A DNA stretch of 64,000 bases, from assembly GCF_000014145.1 (NCBI RefSeq), contig NC_008255.1, positions 2,434,001 through 2,498,000 on the forward strand, given 5' to 3'. The position numbers were made by a program, and so were the translations under genes. This document shows positions 42,634 to 52,266 of this stretch, piece after piece. The first letter of the stretch is position 1, and each line of letters starts with the position of its first letter. This DNA comes from Cytophaga hutchinsonii ATCC 33406 (GTDB lineage Bacteria; Bacteroidota; Bacteroidia; Cytophagales; Cytophagaceae). Under the pieces are notes generated by a model that was not told the origin of the DNA, did no database searches, and saw only the letters and a list, made by a program, of their open reading frames with translations.

Positions 42634-44445
42634 ATGAAAGAATCACTTTTTATTAAGCAAAATAAACAAAAGTGGAAAGATTTAGAAAAGCATTTAGCGT
42701 CTGAACAAAAAGATCCGGACAAGTTAAGTGATTTATATATTCAGGTAAGTGATGATCTATCCTATGCGCGTACGTTTTATCCAAACAGGTCTGTAAGACT
42801 CTACCTGAACAACTTAGCTCAATCCGTTTATTCCAATATTTATAAAAGCCGCCGTTCAAAATGGTCGGATATTGTATTCTTCTGGAAAGAAGAATTACCA
42901 AAAATTGTATGGGATTCCAGAAAGGAATTAAACATCAGTTTTTTTGTATTTGTGCTTGCTGTATCCATCGGTGTTTTTTCAGCCATACAGGACCCGAATT
43001 TTGTGCGTGTTATTCTAGGCGATGAATATGTAAACAATACGCTTAAAAATATTCAGAACGGCGATCCTATGGCCGTATACAAGCAATCCAAGAATATGGA
43101 TATGTTTTTAGGCATTACAATTAATAATGTAAAGGTAGATTTCTTAACGTTCGCAAGCGGGCTCTTTTTGGGAATCGGTTCTATTTTAATTATGCTCTTC
43201 AATGGTGTAATGGTTGGCGTGTTTCAATACTTCTTTGTGCAGCAGGGTTTATTTATTGAATCTGCCTTAACGATCTGGCTGCACGGGACGCTGGAAATGG
43301 CGGGCATGGTACTGGCCGGCGCTGCTGGTATACGTATGGGCAGCGGATTGATCTTTCCCGGAAGCTACTCCCGTTTACAAGCCTTTCAACGCTCTGCCAT
43401 GCATGGCTTTAAACTGCTTATGGGAACAGTACCCATTACGATCTTCGCGGCTGTTATTGAAAGTTTTTTAACCCGCTTTACAGAAACACCTGATCTTGTA
43501 AGATTTGCACTTATCCTGCTTTCTTTATTTTTTATTGTTGGATATTTCATTGTATATCCGATCATAAAAAACAGAAATGGTTTTTCTACCTTTATTAAAC
43601 AAACAAAAATTTCAGCGGCAGATTTTAAAACACCTTCTACTACCAGTATTGATGACAATACCGAACTGATACGTAATTCATTTTCGCTGTTCCATCATTA
43701 TCTGTTTTTGAATGCTCCGTTGAAATTAGTGTCTCTGGTACTTTCAACAGGTTTGCTGATCGTTTCGCTGCATGAAGTTCTTCCCGAAGACATTGATTAC
43801 AGACAATGGTTTTTCTTTACGCATTTTCTGGATTCGAATTTACCGGTCTACATTCATGCCATGCATGTATTCAATTTATCTATTCTGTTGTTTTTTGTCA
43901 CGTACAACATCAGTTGTCTGGTTAAAGATAAAGCGTTTACTCTTATTGTCTTTTCGCTACAGAATTATTATAAATCATTTATAACTGCGCTGCTGATTTA
44001 TACGTTGTTTTTTCTGCCAAATGAAACCCTGATCTTTTTCGCAGTTATATTACTGACTCCTCCATTATTTATTATCCTTATCGTTTCAGTGATCGAAGAA
44101 CAGCATTACTTTCAATCGATCACGTTATCCTTTAGCTATATGCAAAAGCAGTATATGTCAGTTGTTGGTTTATTTGTTTTGTTATCCGGCTGCATGTCGC
44201 TGTATTATCTGTTTCTTGAATCTCCATTTACGTATTTCTTTATTGAGTTTGTACTCTTTAATATAGATGTGGATGCTGAAACATTACGCTGGATCTACAT
44301 TTCTTTTTACAGCATTTTATCTTACGCAGGTATCTTTTATTTACTGCCGCTGTGTGCATATGGTACAATGTGGAAGTTTTTCAGTTTAAAGGAAATTAAG
44401 TATGCAGGTAACTTATTCAATAAAATTCATTCAAACTGGAAATAA
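42634..44445 (+). CDS. SpoIIM/DUF95-like membrane protein with extra C-terminal membrane domain
   Basis: A 603-residue protein. Residues 1-330 follow the stage II sporulation protein M pattern: an N-terminal soluble helix bundle (KWKDLEKHLASEQKDPDKLS, RTFYPNRSVRLYLNNLAQSV), then helices with GLFLGIGSILIMLFNGVMVG and IWLHGTLEMAGMVLAGAAGI. Residues about 350-603 add at least five more membrane helices, nearly doubling the usual length. It opens the five-gene operon; the organism type does not sporulate, so an envelope or stress role is expected. Confidence 0.85.
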   Translation: MKESLFIKQNKQKWKDLEKHLASEQKDPDKLSDLYIQVSDDLSYARTFYPNRSVRLYLNNLAQSVYSNIYKSRRSKWSDIVFFWKEELPKIVWDSRKELNISFFVFVLAVSIGVFSAIQDPNFVRVILGDEYVNNTLKNIQNGDPMAVYKQSKNMDMFLGITINNVKVDFLTFASGLFLGIGSILIMLFNGVMVGVFQYFFVQQGLFIESALTIWLHGTLEMAGMVLAGAAGIRMGSGLIFPGSYSRLQAFQRSAMHGFKLLMGTVPITIFAAVIESFLTRFTETPDLVRFALILLSLFFIVGYFIVYPIIKNRNGFSTFIKQTKISAADFKTPSTTSIDDNTELIRNSFSLFHHYLFLNAPLKLVSLVLSTGLLIVSLHEVLPEDIDYRQWFFFTHFLDSNLPVYIHAMHVFNLSILLFFVTYNISCLVKDKAFTLIVFSLQNYYKSFITALLIYTLFFLPNETLIFFAVILLTPPLFIILIVSVIEEQHYFQSITLSFSYMQKQYMSVVGLFVLLSGCMSLYYLFLESPFTYFFIEFVLFNIDVDAETLRWIYISFYSILSYAGIFYLLPLCAYGTMWKFFSLKEIKYAGNLFNKIHSNWK

Positions 44446-44448
44446 TGT

Positions 44449-45147
44449 ATGATTGAACGAATGATACGATATCTGTTTGTAATTTTATTAAGCGTATACT
44501 TAACACTGCATGCAGCTGCCGACAGCAATTCGTACAGCGAAAAGCCGCTGAATAAGCAAAAGTGGGAAGAACTTTCAAACGGGCTTGACTATACAGAAGA
44601 CCCAAACAAAAAACCAAAAGAAAAAGAGCCGGTCAGCAAAGAAAAAGATACAGCTCCTGATCTGTCAGGCGTTAGCGAAGGGATTAAATATATTGGCTTT
44701 GCGCTGATCATCGGAATCATTGGTTATATCTGTGCATTGGTAATTGCTTCCCTTGTAAATAAAAATGCCCGCATTAAAAAGCAAACCTTGCAGATTACAA
44801 GTGAAGATGAATTGCAGGAAGAAAATATTTCCGAATGGCCTTTACAGAAAATACTGAACAAATACATGCATGAAGGTGACATACGGAATGCAATCCGGAT
44901 CTATTACCTCATGGCACTGCAGCAGCTGCACCTCAACGGGTTTATTAAATGGGAAAAAGATAAAACAAACAGTAAATACCTACTTGAATTATCGGCTCAA
45001 CCATTCGTTGCGGATTTCTCTGCGTTAACCACCATTTATGAAACAACCTGGTATGGAAAATATGTTCCCGATGAGGCAGTTTTCAGTATCATAAAAGATC
45101 AGTTTACAATGTTCAACAATCAGTTCCCTAGACCAGATGCAAACTAA
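44449..45147 (+). CDS. DUF4129-containing membrane protein
   Basis: A 232-residue protein: signal-like N-terminus (IRYLFVILLSVYLTLHAAAD), an acidic/lysine-rich linker, one membrane helix (YIGFALIIGIIGYICALVIA) and a C-terminal DUF4129 domain (AIRIYYLMALQQLHLNGFIK and TIYETTWYGKYVPDE). DUF4129 proteins lie in MoxR/DUF58 operons. Starts 3 nt after the previous stop and overlaps the next gene by 11 nt. Confidence 0.85.
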   Translation: MIERMIRYLFVILLSVYLTLHAAADSNSYSEKPLNKQKWEELSNGLDYTEDPNKKPKEKEPVSKEKDTAPDLSGVSEGIKYIGFALIIGIIGYICALVIASLVNKNARIKKQTLQITSEDELQEENISEWPLQKILNKYMHEGDIRNAIRIYYLMALQQLHLNGFIKWEKDKTNSKYLLELSAQPFVADFSALTTIYETTWYGKYVPDEAVFSIIKDQFTMFNNQFPRPDAN

Positions 45148-46660
45148 AAAAACATGGTTATGGATTGTACTTGGCGTTGTTGCAGGCATTGCAGTACTGT
45201 TCTATTTATTTTACACAAAAAAAAGGGTTAACTGGGACGAGCATTATAAAACTTCCTCGAAAGATCCGTATGGCTTATATCTGATCAAAGAATTAATTGC
45301 AGACAGATATAAGGATGATATGAAGGATATCAATAAATCCTTAGATGAAATTTTACCTCTTGACGATACCGTTAAAAAGGGTACGATTATTTATATCGGC
45401 AACACCCTGAACTTAACTGACCGGGATACAAAATCATTCTATACCTTTATTGAAAAAGGAAACAATGCCTTTGTTTCTATCAATCAATTGCCTCATAGCA
45501 TGCAGTATTTATTATATGCCGGCGGCACGTTTACATTTGATTCTGCAACCAGCACACTTATCTATCCGCAATCAATTCCTTTTATGCCGGTTGAAAAATC
45601 AGACATTGAAAAGGTAGTTGACTCACTTGCTACCTATCCGGAAGGAGGCGACAGTCTGCCAGTCATTCCTTATGAGCAGGTAGAAGCATATGATGAAACA
45701 GACGATTACGACGAAGACGATGCAGCGCTTGAAAATAATACATTGACAGACACTGTTCAGGCAGCCACGGATACGGTATCCTATGAAATCCCTGAACTTA
45801 GCGGTGTAGCACCGGTGCACGTTCAACAGGCCAAAATTAAAACAACATTAAAACCACCCCTACCTGACACCCATACAACGTTTACCTTTGAGACCGTTAA
45901 GACATCCTTTTTCAGTATTGAGATGCCGTATAAATGGAGTCTTTTTGCGGCACAGGCAAATCTGCATTACACGTGCTCCAAACTTACCAGTGTAAATGAT
46001 TCGATGTGCAATTTCATTTCGATTCCTTATGGAAAAGGAAAACTTTACATACATACGAGTCCGGTATTATTTTCCAATTTCCATCTAAAGGAAAAACAAG
46101 GATTTGCCTATGCAAAAAATATCTTATCTGTGTTATCAGAGGGGCCTGTCTATTGGAACGAAATCAGTGCTTCACAGGGCTCTGCAAACAATGAGGGCAT
46201 GCATACACCCAAAGTATATTTAAAGTACATCCTTTCTTTCGATTCACTTCGCTGGGCCTGGTACCTGTTATTAGCAACCACCTTTATTTACATTGTATTT
46301 ACCAGCAAACGCAAACAACGTATTATTCCGGTTGTGGAACCTATTGTAAATACAAGCCTTGAATATGTACATACAACAGGCAGATTATACGCACAGATCG
46401 GAAATCACCGCAAACTGGTTCAGTTAAACATGCGTTTGTTTTTATCCGGTATTCAGCAAAAATATGCTGTGCATATCAATCTTTCAGATCCGGTATCTGC
46501 CGGATGGCTGGCAAACAAGTCAGGTATCCCTGTTGAACAATATGCAGAACTGCATAACACCTATAAAAAATTAACCGTACCCGGTCACGATATTAAAACA
46601 ACAGAACTTCATACCTTCTATCAACAGATGCAATTCATTTACAAAAAAATTCAAAACTAA
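45137..46660 (+). CDS. DUF4350-type membrane protein
   Basis: A 507-residue protein with an N-terminal helix (WLWIVLGVVAGIAVLFYLFY), a large extracytoplasmic region starting NWDEHYKTSSKDPYGLYLIK (typical of DUF4350), an acidic low-complexity stretch (YDETDDYDEDD, about residues 190-200) and a second helix near 375-395 (WYLLLATTFIYIVFTS). The C-terminus is cytosolic. It resembles an inactive glutamine-amidotransferase-like sensor domain. Overlaps neighbours on both sides. Confidence 0.8.
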   Translation: MQTKKTWLWIVLGVVAGIAVLFYLFYTKKRVNWDEHYKTSSKDPYGLYLIKELIADRYKDDMKDINKSLDEILPLDDTVKKGTIIYIGNTLNLTDRDTKSFYTFIEKGNNAFVSINQLPHSMQYLLYAGGTFTFDSATSTLIYPQSIPFMPVEKSDIEKVVDSLATYPEGGDSLPVIPYEQVEAYDETDDYDEDDAALENNTLTDTVQAATDTVSYEIPELSGVAPVHVQQAKIKTTLKPPLPDTHTTFTFETVKTSFFSIEMPYKWSLFAAQANLHYTCSKLTSVNDSMCNFISIPYGKGKLYIHTSPVLFSNFHLKEKQGFAYAKNILSVLSEGPVYWNEISASQGSANNEGMHTPKVYLKYILSFDSLRWAWYLLLATTFIYIVFTSKRKQRIIPVVEPIVNTSLEYVHTTGRLYAQIGNHRKLVQLNMRLFLSGIQQKYAVHINLSDPVSAGWLANKSGIPVEQYAELHNTYKKLTVPGHDIKTTELHTFYQQMQFIYKKIQN

Positions 46661-47640
46661 TGGAAGATACATTTTCAATAACACCGGATGATTCGTACAG
46701 CAGACTTAACAATATGGTTTTGCGTGTAAAAAATGAAATTCATAAAGTAATTATTGGTCAGGATGAAATGATCGATCTGATGCTGGCGGGTATTTTTTCC
46801 GGCGGCCATGTACTGCTTGAAGGTGTACCCGGTATTGCAAAAACAGTAACAGCTAAAACATTAGCTAAAACACTTGATGTACATTTCAACCGTATTCAGT
46901 TCACACCGGATCTGATGCCGACGGATGTAGTTGGCACAACCATTTTCAATGTAAAAACAGCAGAATTTCAATTTAATAAAGGGCCCATCTTTTCCAACAT
47001 TGTGTTAATTGATGAGATCAACCGTTCGCCTGCAAAAACACAGGCGGCGTTGTTCGAAGTAATGGAAGAGAAACAGATTACAGTAGATGGTGTTACGCAC
47101 CCGCTGCAATTTCCGTTCTTTGTGATTGCTACGCAGAACCCGATTGAACAGGAAGGAACGTATAAACTTCCGGAAGCGCAGCTAGATCGCTTTATTTTTA
47201 AAATAAAATTAAGCTACCCGACATTAGAAGAGGAAAAAAGAATTTTAAGACGCTTTAAGGAAGACTTTACCAATAAGGTAAGCCAGGAAGTATCTTCTGT
47301 TTTAAGTTATCAGGATTTGACTTTCATTGCCGAACACATTGAAAAAATTCACATTGAAGAACATCTGTTAGATTATATCGGACAGATTGTTTTCAATACA
47401 CGTAATCACCCGGATCTGTATCTGGGCGCTTCTCCCAGAGCATCGTTGTCTATTTTAAAAACGTCTAAAGCCATTGCTGCCATGCGGGGCAGAAACTTTG
47501 TGATCCCTGAAGACATACAGTATGTAGCGTATCCGGTATTAAATCACAGAATCATTTTAACGCCTGAAAAAGAAATGGAAGGTGACTCTACTGAAAGTGT
47601 GATCAAATCAATCATTGAAAAAATAGAAGTGCCGAGGTGA
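46660..47640 (+). CDS. MoxR-family AAA ATPase
   Basis: A 326-residue AAA ATPase: Walker A GVPGIAKT (K61), Walker B IVLIDEINR (D118/E119), sensor region ATQNPIEQEGTYKLPEAQLD and a C-terminal lid (GASPRASLSILKTSKAIAAM). MoxR ATPases act as chaperones for assembling metal or VWA-type complexes. Coupled by overlap to the DUF58 gene, the standard partner. Confidence 0.95.
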   Translation: MEDTFSITPDDSYSRLNNMVLRVKNEIHKVIIGQDEMIDLMLAGIFSGGHVLLEGVPGIAKTVTAKTLAKTLDVHFNRIQFTPDLMPTDVVGTTIFNVKTAEFQFNKGPIFSNIVLIDEINRSPAKTQAALFEVMEEKQITVDGVTHPLQFPFFVIATQNPIEQEGTYKLPEAQLDRFIFKIKLSYPTLEEEKRILRRFKEDFTNKVSQEVSSVLSYQDLTFIAEHIEKIHIEEHLLDYIGQIVFNTRNHPDLYLGASPRASLSILKTSKAIAAMRGRNFVIPEDIQYVAYPVLNHRIILTPEKEMEGDSTESVIKSIIEKIEVPR

Positions 47641-48971
47641 GATCAATCATAAAAAATACTTTCTTAACAAACCGGTTTTACGTTGTACTAACCAGTATCA
47701 TCGGACTGTTTATTCTTGCCTACCCTTTTCCGATACTGCTGGTCGTTGCAAAAATAAGTCTGGTTATACTTGCTATTACAACAGTGGCAGATGGGTTCTT
47801 TATTTTTAACCCGTCCGTAACCTTTATCTGTACACGTAAAGTTTCGAATATCTTATCCCTTGGTTCAGAAAATACCATTCGGTTAAGTATCAAGAACACA
47901 AGCGATTTACCGTTTACGCTTACCATCTATGATGAAATCCCCGATCAGTTTCAGGAGCGGAATTTTTCATTTACAATGAACATGCAGGGCCAGGAGAAAA
48001 AACAAATAGATTATGTACTTCGCCCGCTATCCCGCGGTGAATATACATTCGGCAATACCTTGCTGTTCATTAAAAGTGTTATTGGTATGGTTGAGCGCAG
48101 ATCTGAAATACAGACACACATAACTATTCCTGTGTATCCATCGATCCTGCTGATGAAACAGCTGGAACTAAAAACATTTACCCGCATATCCCATCATTAT
48201 GGTATAAAGAAGCTGAGACGTATCGGACACAGCTATGAATTTGAGCAGATAAAAAATTACGTGCGTGGCGATGATTACCGCAGCATTAACTGGAAAGCTA
48301 CCAGCCGCCGCAGTGATCTGATGGTGAATCAATACGAAGAAGAAAAATCCCAGCAGATTTTCTGCATCATTGATAAAAGCCGCAGCATGCGTATGCCCTT
48401 TGATGGCTTAACGCTGCTGGACCATTCCATCAACACCGCACTTATACTTAGCAATACCGCATTAAAAAAGGACGATAAAGTTGGTCTGTTAACATTTAGC
48501 AATACCATTAACCGTTTGGTAAAACCGGATAAAGGTAGCCGTCAGCTGAAAAATATATTAGAAGCTTTATATAAAGAAAAAGAACACGCGCTGGAATCGA
48601 ATTATGAATTGCTGTATCAAACAACACGTTCGGTCATTAAAGGACGAAGTCTGATCTTTTTATTCACCAACTTTGAAAGCTACCATGCGCTGGAACGCAT
48701 GCTGCCTTACCTGAGACGTATAAATAACGCGCACTTGCTGGTGGTGATCTTCTTTGAAAATACAGAGCTCAGTACATTTGCATTAAAAGATGCAACAGAT
48801 ACCGAGGAAATTTATCAGCAGACAATGGCTAAAAAAAGTCTGCAGGAGAAAATACGGATCAGCAATGAACTTAAGAAGTTTGGTATTCAATCCATCTTTA
48901 CAAAACCACAGGACCTTCCGTTAAATTCTATTAACAAATACCTCGAGCTGAAATCAAGAGGTATGATATAA
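47637..48971 (+). CDS. DUF58/VWA-like protein (MoxR partner)
   Basis: A 444-residue protein with two N-terminal helices (about 13-50), a beta-domain, the DUF58 motif NYVRGDDYRSINWKATSRRS and a VWA-like fold with a MIDAS-type IDKSRSMRM. It starts at GTG overlapping the AAA gene stop by 4 nt, so it is translationally coupled. DUF58 proteins cooperate with MoxR ATPases at the membrane; substrate not known. Confidence 0.9.
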   Translation: MRSIIKNTFLTNRFYVVLTSIIGLFILAYPFPILLVVAKISLVILAITTVADGFFIFNPSVTFICTRKVSNILSLGSENTIRLSIKNTSDLPFTLTIYDEIPDQFQERNFSFTMNMQGQEKKQIDYVLRPLSRGEYTFGNTLLFIKSVIGMVERRSEIQTHITIPVYPSILLMKQLELKTFTRISHHYGIKKLRRIGHSYEFEQIKNYVRGDDYRSINWKATSRRSDLMVNQYEEEKSQQIFCIIDKSRSMRMPFDGLTLLDHSINTALILSNTALKKDDKVGLLTFSNTINRLVKPDKGSRQLKNILEALYKEKEHALESNYELLYQTTRSVIKGRSLIFLFTNFESYHALERMLPYLRRINNAHLLVVIFFENTELSTFALKDATDTEEIYQQTMAKKSLQEKIRISNELKKFGIQSIFTKPQDLPLNSINKYLELKSRGMI

Positions 48972-48994
48972 AAGTCGCTGCGTTGTAAAGCACC

Positions 48995-49450
48995 CTACAG
49001 CTCTCTGACAGAAGCACCCAGCTGATGCTGAATGTAAGCAAACTCTTTTGACATATTCGCTGGCAAAGCATCTATATTAAACCAGGCTAACTCTTCAAAT
49101 TCATCCTTAATGGCAGGTAGCGGAATATCGTTTGCCTGTATCATAGAGATCATAAAAATAATATTTTTTGCCTGTGCCGACTCGTATTCAATGAAAGGCG
49201 GCACTTCATTTTTTAGTTCGTACGCATGAATGGCGCTTGAATACGCCGCGGTTAAAAATAATTCTTCATCCAGCTCCCGGATACCTGCTTCAAAATCTGT
49301 CTCTCCCGGTTCCACAGACCCTCCCGGAATCCACCAGAAGGATTCATTGTTTGAGACTCTTCTGCCTAGTAATACGCGATATTCCTGTGAGGTAATCTTC
49401 TGAACAAATAAAATTTTAGACTTGCGTTTCATTTCAAACAATTTAACCAT
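48995..49450 (-). CDS. NUDIX hydrolase
   Basis: A 151-residue protein with an intact NUDIX box: G (GSVEPGETDF), EAGIRELDEEL, i.e. the GX5EX7REx2EE pattern. It hydrolyses a nucleoside diphosphate-linked substrate with Mg. The rest (VLLGRRVSNNESFWWIPGG) resembles GDP-mannose or ADP-sugar type members, but specificity cannot be fixed. Convergent with the DUF58 gene. An alternative start lies six codons in. Confidence 0.88.
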   Translation of the reverse strand: MVKLFEMKRKSKILFVQKITSQEYRVLLGRRVSNNESFWWIPGGSVEPGETDFEAGIRELDEELFLTAAYSSAIHAYELKNEVPPFIEYESAQAKNIIFMISMIQANDIPLPAIKDEFEELAWFNIDALPANMSKEFAYIQHQLGASVREL

Positions 49451-49867
49451 TAAATAAAGATACAGGATTTATGGCCGAAGTTAAAACTTAAATGTTGGAA
49501 CACTCGTTATATAATGCATGCATTGTAGTATTACATGCAGGCCTTATAATTATAGGTCATTTTTAGTATTATACCTTGTAATACCTTTTACTATTCTATC
49601 TGAAACAGATGATATTTCCAGCCTGTTTATCTTTCTAATTATTTCTGTAATGATCTAAAAAAGTGTTATTTGGAGCTATTTCGTTCTATTTACCGTATAA
49701 ATATTCACTCTTTTGATTTTAGAGTACCAATAACTGAATAATTGAACTATTCAAATATATTTTTTAACAAATCAAAAACCATAAGCCGTTAACCTTCGTT
49801 AATAAATTAAAATTAAAACTCAAAAAATCCAAAAAGGGTTTTGATTTATTAAAAAAAGTATATAGCG
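49451..49867. other. Long AT-rich leader upstream of a T9SS protein gene
   Basis: 417 bases between two divergent genes. I see no open frame of note. An imperfect palindrome built on TGCAT...ATGCA lies near 49518-49540, and the last 130 bases are A/T runs leading to the ATG at 49868. No clear TTG/TAnnTTTG pair was found. Confidence 0.45.
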
Positions 49868-51934
49868 ATGAAACGATTCTTAGGCTTATCTGTTCTTATA
49901 TATATGCTGCTTTCGGGTATGATGGCAGCCGCACAATGTCCGTCAGATCCTACTGCATCCTGCACGAGCACGATAAGCGCATCTTCTGTTACAAACGTAA
50001 CGGTTGCTGCGGGGCAGGTTGTGTGTGTTACCGGCGGCATTCATACCGGTACATTTAACGTTCAGAACGGCGGTATCCTATTGGTGTCCGGTGGTACAAT
50101 CGGCCCACAGGTTGCTGTACAAAATGGCGGTAACCTTGTTGTTTCAGGAGGTATATTAACAGGGAGCGCCAGTTTGCCTGCGGGGGCAAGTATGTTCATA
50201 AAAAATAATCCGGCATTAAACGGTACACTTGCTATGTCTGGCGGTACCTTAAACGTATTAAGCGGCGGTACACTTGCTAAAGACATTAGTGCTACGGCTG
50301 CAAGTACCATAAATAACTGCGGTACACTTTCCGGCACACGTAACTTCAATACAAATATCACACTAAACAATTATTCAGCCAGCACTATAACATTAAGTAC
50401 CGGCGGCAATACATTGAATAATTATGCCGATAACGTGACTATTGCTTATAACAACGTAAATACAACAAATACATTCAACAACTACGGTACAGGCGTGAAC
50501 TTCAGTATAACAGGCGCATGGAACAGCGGGATGACCTTTAACAATGCTGCCGGTGCAGCCTTAACGGTTACTTCCGTACCAGGTGGAGCGATGCCTTCTG
50601 CTACGGTGTTCAATAATGCAGGAACACTTACCTATTCGCCGGTTTTAAATACAAATGGCGCAACCTTCAACAATGCTGCAACAGGTACATTTAATCTCTC
50701 AAGTTCCGCATCTGCAAACAGGCCTAATATTACCAATGATGGTACAATGAATGTTTCAGGTACCTTTTATTTAGCCGGCAATACAACAACCAACAATGGC
50801 ACCATGACCTTTTCTGATGAGCTGCGTCTGGACGGCGGCACATTGAATCTTGGTGCTAATTCAACTACCACAACAAAAACGTTATATAAAAACAACGGCA
50901 GCATTAACATGTATGACCATAGTGTTTTAAATATTGTACAAAATGTTACTACATGGAACGGCACTGCTATTCACCTGGTATCGGGTTGTGCTTCGGTATT
51001 GGGAAGTACTACGCCAAGTACAACAAATATAAACGCTACTTTCCTGGATAATGCAAATATCAATTTCTGCGGTGCTCCTCCTGCGCAGTCGCCATCATAT
51101 ATTGCAATCACGTCGGTAACCAATAGTGCATCCAGTCCGGGCAGATACAGAATTGCCTTATCCTCCGGGCCTGCAACAAACGGTTATGTTCAGATCTCCG
51201 GTGTAACAGGTGTTTCAGATTTGAATGGTTACTGGCAGGTGATCAATAACGGAAACGGTACATGGGACCTTATCGGCAGCACATACACAGCAGGCGCAGT
51301 GATCAGCGGCAGCCAGGTAATCGTGGATCAAACCAAATTGAAATTAGGTCCAGGCTATTACTTAGGCTATTCCGGCTGCAGCAATCCATGTGCTCCACTG
51401 CCGATTACGTTACTCTCATTTACCGCAGAGAAAGAAGACGCGCATGTGGTTATTGAATGGGTAACACTGCAGGAAAAAAATAATCAGTCGTATACAGTAG
51501 AAAGATCTGCAGACGGCATTCATTTTGAATCTGTTGTTTCGCTTGCAGGAAATAAAAACAGTTCACAAAAAATGACCTACACGCAGTATGATTTCAGCCC
51601 GTTACCAGGCGTAACGTACTACAGATTAAAACAGACAGACATGGATCAAACACATTCGTATTCAAGTGTTGTTGCAGTAGATTCCAATTCAGAAATAGAT
51701 TGGACCATCTACCCGAACCCAAGTACAACGGGCGATTTCACGATCCTTTCTGCCTTTGCCGATAATGAAATTGTTGCTGTTACCGTTACAGACATGACTG
51801 GCAATACGGTTAGATCATATGATGAAAGCTCGTACGAACAGCAAATGGAGATCAGCAACCTGGGTATGGGTTTGTATGTGGTGAGTATTCAAACAGTAAC
51901 AGGCCAGAAATCTAAAAAAGTAATTGTTCAGTAA
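49868..51934 (+). CDS. Asn/Thr/Gly-rich repetitive surface protein with T9SS sorting domain
   Basis: A 688-residue secreted protein. Signal peptide (FLGLSVLIYMLLSGMMAAAQ), then about 430 residues of short beta-helix-like repeats (NGGILLVSGG, NNYGTG, TFNNAA, TNNGTM) rich in Asn, Thr, Gly and Ser. A spacer region follows, then a fibronectin-like segment (ITLLSFTAEKEDAHVVIEWV) and a type A sorting domain (IYPNPSTTGDFTILS to QKSKKVIVQ). Expected location: cell surface, as adhesin or matrix-binding protein. No catalytic motif. A perfect terminator follows. Confidence 0.85.
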   Translation: MKRFLGLSVLIYMLLSGMMAAAQCPSDPTASCTSTISASSVTNVTVAAGQVVCVTGGIHTGTFNVQNGGILLVSGGTIGPQVAVQNGGNLVVSGGILTGSASLPAGASMFIKNNPALNGTLAMSGGTLNVLSGGTLAKDISATAASTINNCGTLSGTRNFNTNITLNNYSASTITLSTGGNTLNNYADNVTIAYNNVNTTNTFNNYGTGVNFSITGAWNSGMTFNNAAGAALTVTSVPGGAMPSATVFNNAGTLTYSPVLNTNGATFNNAATGTFNLSSSASANRPNITNDGTMNVSGTFYLAGNTTTNNGTMTFSDELRLDGGTLNLGANSTTTTKTLYKNNGSINMYDHSVLNIVQNVTTWNGTAIHLVSGCASVLGSTTPSTTNINATFLDNANINFCGAPPAQSPSYIAITSVTNSASSPGRYRIALSSGPATNGYVQISGVTGVSDLNGYWQVINNGNGTWDLIGSTYTAGAVISGSQVIVDQTKLKLGPGYYLGYSGCSNPCAPLPITLLSFTAEKEDAHVVIEWVTLQEKNNQSYTVERSADGIHFESVVSLAGNKNSSQKMTYTQYDFSPLPGVTYYRLKQTDMDQTHSYSSVVAVDSNSEIDWTIYPNPSTTGDFTILSAFADNEIVAVTVTDMTGNTVRSYDESSYEQQMEISNLGMGLYVVSIQTVTGQKSKKVIVQ

Positions 51935-51946
51935 GAACAATATTAC

Positions 51947-51995
51947 AAATAAATTAAAAAGGTCTGCTCAGAAAGCAGACCTTTTTAATTTATTT
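51947..51995. terminator. Perfect 22-bp bidirectional terminator
   Basis: Two exact 22-nt arms (51947-51968 and 51974-51995) with core AGGTCTGCT / AGCAGACCT flank a 5-nt loop, with A/T-rich flanks. It separates the T9SS gene from the convergent reading frame that ends at 51985. Confidence 0.92.
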
Positions 51996-52266
51996 GTACG
52001 GTAATATTACCGTCTCTGGAAATACGGATGATACTTCTTTTATCCGAAAGATCTTCCGGATCACCACCCGCACCTTCTGTCTGGCCCGCTTGCTCCAGTA
52101 TTATTTCATTATTCGCGTTGATCGAAAAATTCATTTCATACTGTTCTGAATCAGCATTAAAACGATATGCTGTATTTATAACTTTTGCCTGCTGTGTGTA
52201 CTGATCATATAAAATTATCAGGCCAACGGAAGATGTTTCAGAACTTCCGACACAAACGCAAGGCGC
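51985..52266 (-). pseudogene. Orphan 93-codon frame directly after the epimerase stop, no start codon
   Basis: Right after the epimerase TGA (52267-52269), in the same frame, 93 sense codons run to a TAA at 51985. The translation begins APCVCVGSSETSSVGLIILY and later reads YEMNFSINANNEIILEQAGQ and SIIRISRDGNITVQIN, protein-like with no low complexity. There is no ATG, GTG or TTG in frame before codon 45. It may be the truncated C-terminus of a lost (lipo)protein gene, or a read-through extension of the epimerase. Confidence 0.5.
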
